DNA of 64,000 bases, from the NCBI GenBank assembly GCA_004298015.1, contig SCSE01000080.1, positions 1 to 64,000 of the forward strand, in the 5' to 3' direction. The notes below the pieces were generated by a model that had not been told where the DNA came from, searched no databases, and was given only the letters and a program-made list of their open reading frames with translations. Of the stretch, positions 11,604-20,091 are shown piece after piece; positions within the stretch are counted from its first letter, which is position 1, and each line of letters begins with the position of its first letter. The translations under genes and the position numbers were made by a program. Source of the DNA: Rhodanobacter sp. Its GTDB lineage: Bacteria; Pseudomonadota; Gammaproteobacteria; Xanthomonadales; Rhodanobacteraceae.

Positions 11604-12014
11604 TCAGTGGCTTGGCACTGTGCCGACATGGCGATGAATGGCACCAAGCAGCTCGTCCCGCGTGAATGGCTTGGTCAGATATTGTTCGGCACCCACGATG
11701 CGTCCACGCGCCTTGTCGAACAGGCCGTCCTTGGAGCTCAGCATGATCACTGGCGTGGCCCGAAACAGCGGATTGTTCTTGATCAGCGCACAGGTCTGAT
11801 AGCCATCGAGCCGGGGCATCATGATATCCACGAAAATGATCGCCGGCCTCTGATCGGAAATCTTTGCCAGCGCCTCGAATCCGTCCACCGCGGTGAGTAC
11901 GTCGCAACCTTCCTTTTTCAGCAAGGTCTCCGCTGTACGGCGAATGGTCTTGGAGTCATCGATCACCATGACCTTGAGGCCGGCCAAGTCATTTGCACTC
12001 ACGTTCAAATTCAC
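11604..12014 (-). CDS. pilG: PilG, response regulator for pilus extension
   Basis: 136 residues, CheY-like, with a short N-terminal arm before the receiver. Asp19/Asp20 form the pocket, Asp63 (FVDIMMP) is the phospho-acceptor and the lysine is in LTKPF. The start is GTG at 12014, preceded by GGGGGAG three bases upstream. PilG promotes pilus extension and cyclic-AMP signalling in Pseudomonas. It is the first gene of the chemosensory operon. Its upstream region (12015-12388) carries three tandem 9-base repeats and a plausible promoter. Confidence 0.95.
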   Translation of the reverse strand: MNLNVSANDLAGLKVMVIDDSKTIRRTAETLLKKEGCDVLTAVDGFEALAKISDQRPAIIFVDIMMPRLDGYQTCALIKNNPLFRATPVIMLSSKDGLFDKARGRIVGAEQYLTKPFTRDELLGAIHRHVGTVPSH

Positions 12015-12048
12015 TTACTCCCCCTGCGGCCCGCCCCGAGCTCAGGAT

Positions 12049-12075
12049 AGACATGCAAGACATGCAAGACATGCA
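12049..12075. repeat. Three tandem 9-base repeats in the pilG leader
   Basis: AGACATGCA is repeated three times without mismatch (12049-12057, 12058-12066, 12067-12075), 35 bases before the pilG start and downstream of its candidate promoter. They would lie in the 5' untranslated leader of the pilG transcript. Copy number could change by slippage. Confidence 0.85.
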
Positions 12076-12162
12076 ACAGCCATGCCGCTGTCTGTGCATG
12101 TGGAAATTTCATCCCGACCGCCAGCCCGAACTCGCGCCAAGCCGCCTGTCAGATAGCTTCGT

Positions 12163-12192
12163 TGTTTACTGCCTGCCCGGCGAAACTGTCAA
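12163..12192 (-). promoter_or_regulatory. Candidate sigma-70 promoter for pilG
   Basis: On the minus strand TTGACA (12192-12187) is followed after 18 bases by TAAACA (12168-12163). The -35 box is perfect and the -10 box is partial. It would give a leader of about 145 bases that contains the 9-base repeats. Judged by eye only. Confidence 0.4.
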
Positions 12193-12388
12193 GCAATAAT
12201 CACCGACAATGCGCACCGCACCACCAAGCTGCCGCATATTGACACCATCCGGCCCTGCGCGTCAGCCCCGGATCGCTTTCGCAGACAGCCATCACGCCGA
12301 CGGGCCAGCATCGGCTTTAGTATGTCAGCCTTCAACCGGCAGGCCGGTTCAACCTGCTCGATACCGCATCCACCCCTGGAGAACTACG

Positions 12389-13366
12389 ATGTCCCTTTCG
12401 GTCGCCGTGCTGATGGATCCCATTGACGCGATCAAGATGGCCAAAGACACCAGTCTGGCCATGCTGCTCGAAGCGCAGCGCCGCAAGCATACGCTTCATT
12501 ACTTTGAGCAAGGCGACCTGGCCCTGCGCGATGGCGAGCCATGGGCACGCGCCACCCCACTGGAAGTGCGCGACGACCCACAGCACTGGTACACCCTGGG
12601 ACAGCCGAAGTGGCGCGACCTGCGGGAAATGGACGTTGTGCTGATGCGCAAGGACCCACCGGTCGACACGCAGTTCATCTACGACAGCATGGTGCTGGAG
12701 GTGGCCCAGCGCGGAGGCGTCACCGTCGTCAACGACCCCCGTTCATTGCGCGACTGCAATGAAAAATTGTTTGCGCTGGCCTTTCCACAATGCACGGCAC
12801 CGACCCTGGTGGCACGCAACGCGGAAGAGCTGCGACAGTTTGCCGCCGCGCATGGCGAAATCGTGCTGAAGCCACTCGACGGCATGGGCGGACGCGGGAT
12901 CTTCCGGGTCAAGGCCGGCGACAGCAATCTCAACTCGATGCTGGAAACCCTGCTCGGTGGCAATGCCCACGGGGAGGGCCGGCAATTCGCGATTGCCCAG
13001 AAATACATCCCTGAAATCACAGCCGGTGACAAGCGAATCCTGGTCATCGATGGCGAACCGGTGCCGTATGCACTGGCACGAATTCCGCAAGGCAATGAAT
13101 TTCGCGGCAACCTCGCCGCCGGTGGCCGCGGTGAAGGCGTGGCGTTGTCCGAACGTGATCGCTGGATCGTCGACCAGGTGGCACCTGAACTGCGCCGGCG
13201 GGGGCTGCTTTTCGTCGGCCTCGATGTGATCGGCGACTACCTGACCGAGATCAACGTCACGTCTCCGACCTGCGTGCGTGAACTCGATGCCCAGTTCGGG
13301 CTTAACATTGCGGGCCAGCTGTTCGACGTGATCGAACAACAAGCCAGTGGAACCCGTACTGCGTGA
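12389..13366 (+). CDS. gshB: Glutathione synthetase
   Basis: 325 residues from the ATG at 12389, preceded by TGGAGAAC. It joins gamma-glutamylcysteine and glycine with ATP to make glutathione. The N-terminal substrate domain opens with VAVLMDPIDAIKMAKDTS; the ATP-grasp part shows EIVLKPLDGMGGRGIFRV near residues 168-185, and the metal and substrate region EINVTSPTCVRE near the C terminus. Length matches the bacterial enzyme (about 315). Its TGA overlaps the GTG start of the following TonB-like gene, so the two are likely co-translated. Confidence 0.96.
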   Translation: MSLSVAVLMDPIDAIKMAKDTSLAMLLEAQRRKHTLHYFEQGDLALRDGEPWARATPLEVRDDPQHWYTLGQPKWRDLREMDVVLMRKDPPVDTQFIYDSMVLEVAQRGGVTVVNDPRSLRDCNEKLFALAFPQCTAPTLVARNAEELRQFAAAHGEIVLKPLDGMGGRGIFRVKAGDSNLNSMLETLLGGNAHGEGRQFAIAQKYIPEITAGDKRILVIDGEPVPYALARIPQGNEFRGNLAAGGRGEGVALSERDRWIVDQVAPELRRRGLLFVGLDVIGDYLTEINVTSPTCVRELDAQFGLNIAGQLFDVIEQQASGTRTA

Positions 13367-14232
13367 GCACCACCGTTACCGCTACCCGGACGGCCGACCC
13401 GATCGGCGCCACGCTGATTTTTTCGCTGTTGCTGCACGGCGTGCTGCTGCTGGGCATTACGTTCCACTTCGCCAAACCCACACCCAGGCTGCCGACCCTG
13501 GACGTGACGCTGGTCAATGTGGCCAACCGGGAAGCGCCCGACAAAGCCGATTTCCTGGCCCAGGCCAACAACCGCGGAGGCGGACAGAGCGATCGCGTGG
13601 CCAGACCCTCGCAACTGTTTTCCGGCGCGCTGCCAAGGCCGGATCCGGGGATTGCTGCGCATCGCGTCAGGAACACGACCCCGCCACCGCGCCAGGCCAC
13701 ACCGACACGGATGATCACCACTACCGGGGCCAGCGACTTCAGTGTGCCCAGCGACACCGCACACAGCCGTATCGACCCGCAAGACGCGCCGGCCACGGCC
13801 GCCGAACTGCGGCGCCAGCAGGAGATCGCCCAACTCGCGGCCGAGCTGCGCAAGAAGAAGGTGGCCTACGCGAAACGACCCAAGGTCAAATACCTTACTG
13901 CCAGCACCCGCGAGTATGCGTTTGCCGCGTACATGCGCCACTGGACCGACCGGATCGAACGGGTTGGCAACCTCAACTACCCGGAGGAAGCTCGCCGCCG
14001 CGGCCTGCACGGCGACGTGTTGCTGACCGTGGTGCTCAACCTGGATGGCAGCATCAAGCGGGTCGAAATCATCCAGAGTTCGGGCCATGAAGTACTCGAC
14101 GAAGCCGCCAGGCGTATCGTGCGGCTGGCGGCGCCGTTTCCACCCGCGCCACGAACCGGTGAGCATCTGGACGAACTCAATATCACCCGCACCTGGCAGT
14201 TTCAGCCCAACAACGTGCTGCATACGCGTTGA
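13363..14232 (+). CDS. TonB-family energy transducer (TonB3-like)
   Basis: 289 residues, starting at GTG 13363, which overlaps the gshB stop. One N-terminal membrane helix (about 15-36) is followed by a proline-rich periplasmic linker, a charged helical stretch (ELRRQQEIAQLAAELRKKK) and a C-terminal TonB domain (about 195-285, with LNYPEEARRRGLHGDVLLTV and GHEVLDEAARRIV). TonB proteins pass proton-motive energy to outer-membrane proteins. No exbB or exbD is nearby. In Pseudomonas the gene at the same place, tonB3, is needed for twitching motility and pilus assembly, so a pilus-related role is plausible but inferred. Confidence 0.88.
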   Translation: MSTTVTATRTADPIGATLIFSLLLHGVLLLGITFHFAKPTPRLPTLDVTLVNVANREAPDKADFLAQANNRGGGQSDRVARPSQLFSGALPRPDPGIAAHRVRNTTPPPRQATPTRMITTTGASDFSVPSDTAHSRIDPQDAPATAAELRRQQEIAQLAAELRKKKVAYAKRPKVKYLTASTREYAFAAYMRHWTDRIERVGNLNYPEEARRRGLHGDVLLTVVLNLDGSIKRVEIIQSSGHEVLDEAARRIVRLAAPFPPAPRTGEHLDELNITRTWQFQPNNVLHTR

Positions 14233-14271
14233 AACCGGGCGCATGCCGATAACTGCGCATACAATGACGGC

Positions 14272-14841
14272 ATGATCGCCGTGCAACCCCCGACCCTCAC
14301 CGGGCATTTCCTGATCGCCATGCCGAACCTGGCGGAGCCACCGTTTTCCCGGGGCGTGGCGTTGCTATGCCAGCACGACGAAAACGGCGCGGTCGGACTG
14401 CTGGTGAACCGGCTTTCCGAGTACCGCCTGGGCGATGTGTTGATGCAGATGCGACTGGAGTGCGTTGACACCGAGCTGGCCGATGCCCCGGTGCTGATCG
14501 GCGGCCCGGTGCAGCAGGAGCGTGGCTTCGTGCTGCATCGCGAAGCGGGAAACTGGGAGTCCAGCTTCCGCATCAGCAACGACTGGTCGGTAACCACCTC
14601 GCGTGACATCCTGGTCGCCATGGCGGCCGGGGACGGCCCGCGCCAAGCGATCATGGCCCTCGGTTATGCCGGCTGGGAGGCCGGCCAGCTGGAACAGGAA
14701 CTGATGGCCAACGCCTGGCTCACGGTCGAGGCCAGCGAGCGGGTGGTCTTCGATACGCCGCTGGAGGAACGCTGGAGTGCTGCTGCCGGACTGGTCGGCG
14801 TCGACCCGCGGCAGTTATCCGGCTACGCGGGCCACGCATGA
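14272..14841 (+). CDS. yqgE: YqgE/AlgH family protein (UPF0301)
   Basis: 189 residues, the usual length. The start MPNLAEPPFSRGVALLCQHD, the GAVGLLVNRLSE segment and VLIGGPVQQERGFVLH are typical of the YqgE/AlgH fold. Its biochemical role is not established; in Pseudomonas AlgH affects alginate gene expression. It overlaps ruvX by four bases (ATGA), an arrangement conserved across gammaproteobacteria. Confidence 0.93.
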   Translation: MIAVQPPTLTGHFLIAMPNLAEPPFSRGVALLCQHDENGAVGLLVNRLSEYRLGDVLMQMRLECVDTELADAPVLIGGPVQQERGFVLHREAGNWESSFRISNDWSVTTSRDILVAMAAGDGPRQAIMALGYAGWEAGQLEQELMANAWLTVEASERVVFDTPLEERWSAAAGLVGVDPRQLSGYAGHA

Positions 14842-15287
14842 GCTGCGTGCTCGGCTTCGATGTCGGCAGCCGACTGACCGGTGTAGCCGTCGGCAACGCC
14901 ATCACGACCAGCGCCCGGGCGCTGACCACGATCATCATGCGTGACGGTGAACCGGACTGGTTGCGGCTGGACGCGCTGCGCCAGGAATGGCAGCCGGACA
15001 CCTTGATCGTGGGTCTGCCCCTGCACCTCGACGGCACCGAACAAGCCGCCAGCCGCGCCGCACGGCGATTCTGCGCCCAGTTGCAGGCCCGCTACGGTCT
15101 GCCGGTAGCACTGGTCGACGAGCGCCACAGTTCGCGTGAAGCCGCCGAGCGATTCGCCGCGGCCCGCGCCGTCGGGCTCAAGCGCCGACGCGATGCCGCG
15201 GCCATCGATGCCCTTGCCGCCGCCGTCATCGTCGAGCGCTGGTTGCATGCAAGCCCGCTCATGCCCGACGACACCGCCGCACGCTGA
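14838..15287 (+). CDS. ruvX: RuvX/YqgF, putative Holliday junction resolvase
   Basis: 149 residues with an RNase H-like fold. The first acidic residue is in LGFDVGSRLTGVAVG, the second region is LIVGLPLHLDG, VDERHSS follows, and the last acidic site is in DAAAIDALAAAVI. Members are implicated in processing of 16S rRNA ends and in recombination. It is co-transcribed with yqgE and stops 30 bases before pyrB. Confidence 0.92.
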   Translation: MSCVLGFDVGSRLTGVAVGNAITTSARALTTIIMRDGEPDWLRLDALRQEWQPDTLIVGLPLHLDGTEQAASRAARRFCAQLQARYGLPVALVDERHSSREAAERFAAARAVGLKRRRDAAAIDALAAAVIVERWLHASPLMPDDTAAR

Positions 15288-15317
15288 CTATCCCGATACT
15301 GACCCGAAATCATCGCC

Positions 15318-16244
15318 ATGAGCCCTCGCCTGCGCCATCTCACCACCCTCGAAAATCTCCCCCGGCCGACCGTCGAACGCCTGCTCGATCGGGCCGAGCA
15401 ACTGCGCGACGCCTGCGCCCACGGTACCCGCAAGCTCGACGTGCTGACCGGACGTACCGTGCTCAACCTGTTCTTCGAGCCATCTACCCGCACCCGCACC
15501 TCGTTCGAGCTTGCGGCCCGCCGACTCGGCGCGGACGTGGTCAATTTCGAGATCGGCTTCTCCTCCACCAGCAAGGGTGAGGAGCTGCTTGACACCCTGC
15601 ACACGCTCGAGGCGATGCATCTGGACGCGATCATCGTGCGGCACAAGCAAACAGGCACGCCCGACCAGCTGGTACGCCACGCGATGAGCGGGGTTTCGGT
15701 GATCAACGCCGGCGACGGCAATCGCGCCCACCCGACCCAGGGGCTGCTGGATGCGCTCACCATCCGGCAGCATCGGCCGGATATCGAAAACCTCACGGTG
15801 ACGATCTGCGGCGATGTCAGGCATTCACGCGTGGCGCGATCCGACGTGCATGCCCTGACCGCGCTGGGGGTGAAGGAAATCCGCCTGTGCGGTCCGGCGT
15901 CGCTGATGCCGGCGGCCGACGAGCTGGCGCATTGCCACCGCATCGACGATTTCGACCAGGCCATCGCCGGTGCCGATGCGGTGATCATGCTGCGCCTGCA
16001 AAAGGAGCGCATGGAGACCATCGAGTTGCCCGATGAAGCCGCCTACTTTTCCCTTTACGGCCTCGATCAACGGCGCCTGGCACTGGCGGCCAAAGGCTGC
16101 CTGGTGATGCACCCGGGGCCGATCAACCGTGGCATCGAAATCGCCTCGGACGTCGCTGACGGGGCCCAGTCGCGCATCCTCGAGCAGGTAGCCAACGGCG
16201 TCTTCGTGCGGATGGCGGTGCTCAGTGAGGTACTCGCACGCTGA
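15318..16244 (+). CDS. pyrB: Aspartate carbamoyltransferase catalytic chain
   Basis: 308 residues. It catalyses carbamoyl phosphate plus aspartate to N-carbamoyl-aspartate, the committed step of pyrimidine synthesis. The carbamoyl-phosphate loop STRTRTSF lies at 56-63, HPTQGLLD near 137 and MHPGPINRGIEI near the C terminus. No pyrI follows. In Pseudomonas pyrB pairs with an inactive dihydroorotase (pyrC') downstream; here no such gene follows, so the enzyme resembles the compact trimeric type. The start has no strong ribosome-binding site. Confidence 0.96.
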   Translation: MSPRLRHLTTLENLPRPTVERLLDRAEQLRDACAHGTRKLDVLTGRTVLNLFFEPSTRTRTSFELAARRLGADVVNFEIGFSSTSKGEELLDTLHTLEAMHLDAIIVRHKQTGTPDQLVRHAMSGVSVINAGDGNRAHPTQGLLDALTIRQHRPDIENLTVTICGDVRHSRVARSDVHALTALGVKEIRLCGPASLMPAADELAHCHRIDDFDQAIAGADAVIMLRLQKERMETIELPDEAAYFSLYGLDQRRLALAAKGCLVMHPGPINRGIEIASDVADGAQSRILEQVANGVFVRMAVLSEVLAR

Positions 16245-16334
16245 GGGCGATTCGCGCTGTCCGGCGCCGCCTCCAGAGTACCAGTCACAGCTGGCATAAT
16301 GCTCTGGCACATCCATCACTAGCAGGGGATAACC

Positions 16335-18074
16335 ATGCGGACAACGACGCGTCTCATCGCGCTGGGCTTCGCCAGTGTTGCGCTGGCGGCATGCGGACAC
16401 AAGGACAAGAATGCGCCGCTGGCCTTCGTGCCGGCCGACACGCCCTACGTGGTGGCCAATCTCGACATCCTCGACAAACCCACCCGCCAGGCCTTGCTGG
16501 CCCAGGCCGACGCACAGCTTCCCGCGCAACTGGCCCAGCTCGATGCCCTGGCTGGCAGACTGCAGGCCAGGGATCCCGACGGCGCCCACCTGCTGCGCGC
16601 CTTCGTTGCCGAGTTGAAGGGCGGCACCATCGAAACGTTCGCCCACAAGGCGGGACTGGATCTCAAGGGCCACCTGGCCTTCTACGGCCTGGGCATGGCC
16701 CCTGTACTTCGTTTCGAACTGGATGACCCCAAAGCCTTCGAGGACTTCGTGGGCCGGCTGGAAGCCGCCTACGGCAAGAAACTGGATCTCGCCAAGATCG
16801 GCAAGCAAAGCTACCGCGGGCATGCATTCGGTGCCTCGGGAACCGAGGTGATTCTTGCTGTCGTCGGCAAGCAGGCCGTGGCCGCACTGCTGCCGGCCGA
16901 TGTTTCACCTGCGATGCTGCGTGAGACGCTCGGCCTGGACCGCCCGCACAAGAGCCTGCAGGACGATGGTCGTCTGGCTGCACTGGCCAAGGCCAAGGGC
17001 TACAAGCCATGGCTGGTGGGCGATCTCGACATGACCCGGTTTCTGCCGCTGACGCTGGCTGGCAAGGATCCCTTGCTGGAGGCGGTTCTCGAGGCCCAGG
17101 CCAAAGCCGAATCGGCCAAGACCGGCGAACCACTGGCCAACCAGCTGAAGGTGCCGCCCGTATGCGCCACCGAAGCCAGCCGGATCGCCGCCCGGGTACC
17201 GGACATCAGTTTTGGCTACACGCGCCTCGATGCCCGGCATCAGGACACCCGCCTCGACGTGGCGCTGGCGGCAGATATCAGCCAGGCCTTCGCCGGACTC
17301 AAGGTCAACCTGCCCGGCCTTGGCGAGCAAGGCAGCGCACCGTTTGACCTCAGCATCGCGCTGCCGATTTCCCAATTGCGCGCCTTCTGGTCCGCGCAAT
17401 CCGACGCGGTCGCCGCCAAGCCGTTCACTTGCCCGGCGCTGAGCGGGCTCAATGACGGCTTTGCAAAGATCGGTGCCGCCATGCAGAAGGCGGCAATCCC
17501 GCCGTTCGGCGACCTGCGCGGCCTGCGGATCGCACTGGACACCCTCACCTCCAGCAAGATCTCCAGCCTACCCACATTCACCGGCCGGCTGGTGCTGGCG
17601 ACCAAGAATCCGGCTGGCTTGCTGGCCATGGGGCAGATGATGGTGCCCGCCCTGTCACACATGAAGCCAGGCAGCGACGGCAAGCCGGTGCCCGTACCCG
17701 GTGACATGGCCAAGATCATCGGGCAACCCTCGTGGATCGCGATGGACACGACCGCCATCGCGCTGGGCGTGGGCACTGGCGAACAGGGCAAGTTGAGTGC
17801 GTCACTGAAAAATCCGCCGGGTACGCCCGGCCAGCTGATGCGCATGCACCTGAGTGGTGCAATGTACCTCGACTGGCTGCAGCTGATGGAAACGAAGTTC
17901 GACGCTTTCGCTGCCCGCAAAGCCGGACAACCGGCAGCTGACGCCACTTTTGCGCACTCGAAAGCACAGTTCGCGACCATGAAGGCCCAGGCAGCACGCA
18001 TACAGAGCGTCGACGCGGAAGTACATGTCGATCACGACGGTCTCGTGACGACCAGTCAGACCATCCTCAAGTAA
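16335..18074 (+). CDS. Predicted lipoprotein of unknown function
   Basis: 579 residues. The N terminus is a clear lipoprotein signal: MRTTTR, a hydrophobic stretch and the lipobox LAAC with Cys20. The mature protein starts GHKDKNAPLAFVPADTPYVV, a pattern seen in large uncharacterised envelope proteins of this order that open with an 'ADTPYV' segment. No enzyme motif is visible. There are two internal cysteines (in VCATEAS and FTCPALS) that could form a disulphide. AGGGGAT precedes the ATG. It is transcribed alone, with a dyad 12 bases after the stop. I do not recognise a function. Confidence 0.85.
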   Translation: MRTTTRLIALGFASVALAACGHKDKNAPLAFVPADTPYVVANLDILDKPTRQALLAQADAQLPAQLAQLDALAGRLQARDPDGAHLLRAFVAELKGGTIETFAHKAGLDLKGHLAFYGLGMAPVLRFELDDPKAFEDFVGRLEAAYGKKLDLAKIGKQSYRGHAFGASGTEVILAVVGKQAVAALLPADVSPAMLRETLGLDRPHKSLQDDGRLAALAKAKGYKPWLVGDLDMTRFLPLTLAGKDPLLEAVLEAQAKAESAKTGEPLANQLKVPPVCATEASRIAARVPDISFGYTRLDARHQDTRLDVALAADISQAFAGLKVNLPGLGEQGSAPFDLSIALPISQLRAFWSAQSDAVAAKPFTCPALSGLNDGFAKIGAAMQKAAIPPFGDLRGLRIALDTLTSSKISSLPTFTGRLVLATKNPAGLLAMGQMMVPALSHMKPGSDGKPVPVPGDMAKIIGQPSWIAMDTTAIALGVGTGEQGKLSASLKNPPGTPGQLMRMHLSGAMYLDWLQLMETKFDAFAARKAGQPAADATFAHSKAQFATMKAQAARIQSVDAEVHVDHDGLVTTSQTILK

Positions 18075-18085
18075 CTTCCCATGAC

Positions 18086-18113
18086 ATCCCGGGACGTAAA
18101 ACCGCCCCGGGAT
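18086..18113 (+). terminator. Inverted repeat after the lipoprotein gene
   Basis: ATCCCGGG (18086-18093) and CCCGGGAT (18106-18113) form an 8-base perfect stem with a 12-base loop, just after the stop at 18074. There is no T-tract, so it may be a weak terminator or an RNA-stabilising hairpin. Confidence 0.45.
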
Positions 18114-18314
18114 CATGCTCATGGGGTGCAGCCTTGAACTCCCTCCGACATCTTCCTGACCAACGCGTCGCTTTCACCAGCGCATGCTGAACCGGTCGCG
18201 AGGATTACGACGGAAATTTCACGGCGTTGCTGGTGCCATGGACCCGCGGAAGCAGACGACCACGGCCATCCGCCGTCCTCCGCGACCTACTTCCATCCTC
18301 ACCAGGAGAACGCC

Positions 18315-18689
18315 ATGCGCACCCCCACCCTGATCCGCAACAGCATGCTCGCCGGCGGCTTGATCATTGCCCTGGCTGCCGTGCCCTCCACTGCCGTCAT
18401 CGCACAGGAGGCCGGCGCCAGCATGCACCACACGTCGGAAAACCGGACCCTGCCAGGCAAGGCTGCAGATGCGTGGATCACCACCAAGGTGAAGTCCGAG
18501 TTCGCCACCACCAAGGGCATCGAGGCGACCGATATATCCGTCACTACCGTCAATGGACGGGTGACCTTGACCGGGACTGTCGCCAGTGCCAAGGAAAAAC
18601 TCCACGCTGAACGCGTCGCCCGTCATGTCAAGGGCGTCAAGGCTGTCGACGCGATCGGACTTCGTGTCAGCAATATGACGGAGAAATAA
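18315..18689 (+). CDS. BON-domain periplasmic protein
   Basis: 124 residues. A Sec signal (hydrophobic residues about 11-28, likely cut after VIAQ or AVIA) precedes one BON domain at about 50-120, with KAADAWITTKVKSEF and the motif VNGRVTLTGTV. BON domains bind membrane phospholipid and occur in OsmY/DolP-type proteins that guard the envelope under osmotic stress. Only one BON repeat is present, unlike OsmY, which has two. AGGAGAACGCC precedes the ATG. The gene is closed by a strong terminator shared with pilU. Confidence 0.88.
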   Translation: MRTPTLIRNSMLAGGLIIALAAVPSTAVIAQEAGASMHHTSENRTLPGKAADAWITTKVKSEFATTKGIEATDISVTTVNGRVTLTGTVASAKEKLHAERVARHVKGVKAVDAIGLRVSNMTEK

Positions 18690-18701
18690 TCCGCTTCGCA
18701 T

Positions 18702-18743
18702 CGTCAACAAAAAAGGAGTCGCAAGACTCCTTTTTTGTTGACG
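18702..18743. terminator. Perfect bidirectional intrinsic terminator
   Basis: Two 19-base arms (18702-18720 and 18725-18743) are exact reverse complements around the loop GCAA. Each arm contains a run of six to seven A or T, so either strand gives a stem with a U-tract. It lies between the converging BON gene and pilU and can serve both. Confidence 0.93.
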
Positions 18744-18758
18744 GGGAACGGCGTTGCC

Positions 18759-19928
18759 TCAACGGTTCAGCAAATTGCTGCCACCCAGGTTCTGCCCGTC
18801 CCGGGTTTCCTCCAGTTCCACGCCGTCCAGGCCCTGCGACAAAGTGTGGGCGTCACCGCCTTGCGCCAGCTTGATCCGCAAACGCACCTCGTTGGCGCTG
18901 TCGGCGTAACGCAACGCATCCTCGTACGAAATCTCGCCGCCGTGATACAGCTCGACCAGGTTCTGATCGAACGTCTTCATGCCCAGCAGGGTCGAGTCCC
19001 GCATCACTTCCTTCAGCTTGTGGATCTCGCCCTGGCGGATGTAATCCTGCACCAGCGGCGTGCCCAGCAGCACTTCCACCGCCACCCGACGACTCTTGCC
19101 GTCAGGGGTGGGAATCAACATCTGCGCCACGATACCCTTCAGATTCAACGAGAGATCCATCAGCAACTGCTCACGTCGATCCTCGTTGAAGAAATGCAGG
19201 ATGCGATCCATCGCCTGGTTGGCGTTGTTCGCATGCAGCGTGCACAGGCACAGGTGACCGGTTTCGGAGAAATTGATCGCGTGTTCCATCGTCTCCCGGG
19301 TTCGGACCTCGCCGATCATGATCACATCCGGCGCCTGGCGCAGGGTGTTTTTCAGGGCGTTTTCCCAGCTGTCGGTGTCGATGCCGAGCTCACGCTGGGT
19401 GATGATGCAGCCCTCGTGCTTGTGCACGTACTCGATCGGATCCTCGATCGTGATGATGTGGCCGGTCGAATTCTGGTTGCGGTAACCCACCATCGACGCC
19501 AGCGAGGTCGACTTGCCGGTACCGGTACCGCCGACGAAGATGATGATGCCGCGCTTGGTCATCGCCAGTTGCTTGATGATCGGCGGCAGGTTCAGCTCCT
19601 CGAGCGTCGGGATCTTCGATTCGATGCGGCGCAATACCATGCCGACGCAGTTGCGCTGATAGAAGCACGACACGCGAAAGCGCCCGACACCTTGCGCGGA
19701 AATCGCGAACTGGCATTCGTGGGTCTTCTCGAATTCCTCGCGCTGACCCGGTGTCATCACGTTGAGCACCATGTCGCGCGACTGCTGCACGCTGAGTGGG
19801 CTCTGCGTGATCGGCACGATTCGCCCCTGCACCTTCATCGACGGCGCCACGCCGGCGGTGATGAACAGATCGGAGGCCTTCTTGTGGACCATCAGTTTCA
19901 GAAACGAGGTGAAATCGAAATCGCTCAT
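18759..19928 (-). CDS. pilU: PilU, type IV pilus retraction ATPase
   Basis: 389 residues from the ATG at 19928, chosen because AGGAGG sits nine bases upstream; a longer in-frame extension has no family match. It is a hexameric secretion-type ATPase that assists PilT in pulling in the pilus. Walker A is GGTGTGKST (133-141); the Asp box and Walker B are in DVIMIGEVRTRETM, and the His box in LHANNANQAMDRI. The PilT-specific AIRNLIR motif is replaced by GTPLVQDYIRQG, which tells PilU from PilT. It lies 163 bases after pilT on the same strand. Confidence 0.95.
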   Translation of the reverse strand: MSDFDFTSFLKLMVHKKASDLFITAGVAPSMKVQGRIVPITQSPLSVQQSRDMVLNVMTPGQREEFEKTHECQFAISAQGVGRFRVSCFYQRNCVGMVLRRIESKIPTLEELNLPPIIKQLAMTKRGIIIFVGGTGTGKSTSLASMVGYRNQNSTGHIITIEDPIEYVHKHEGCIITQRELGIDTDSWENALKNTLRQAPDVIMIGEVRTRETMEHAINFSETGHLCLCTLHANNANQAMDRILHFFNEDRREQLLMDLSLNLKGIVAQMLIPTPDGKSRRVAVEVLLGTPLVQDYIRQGEIHKLKEVMRDSTLLGMKTFDQNLVELYHGGEISYEDALRYADSANEVRLRIKLAQGGDAHTLSQGLDGVELEETRDGQNLGGSNLLNR

Positions 19929-20091
19929 GAGGCGGGTCCTCCTGAAACGGAGAGCGGGGAACAGCGGACGGAGAACATGCGGCTTGAGGAAAAATCGGGA
20001 TGCATGCTCCAATCACGCGTCAAGCCGGAACCCCGACTAGCGGCCTGCCGAGTATCTGGCGCTCCCCGTGCTACCTGCCCCGTCCCCCGCT

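Larger units (their letters stand above)
12015..12388. promoter_or_regulatory. Divergent control region of pilG and gshB
   Basis: 374 bases between the starts of pilG (leftward) and gshB (rightward), with no credible gene. It holds three tandem copies of a 9-base unit at 12049-12075 and a candidate leftward promoter at 12163-12192. The gshB ribosome-binding site TGGAGAAC ends about seven bases before its ATG. Confidence 0.6.
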
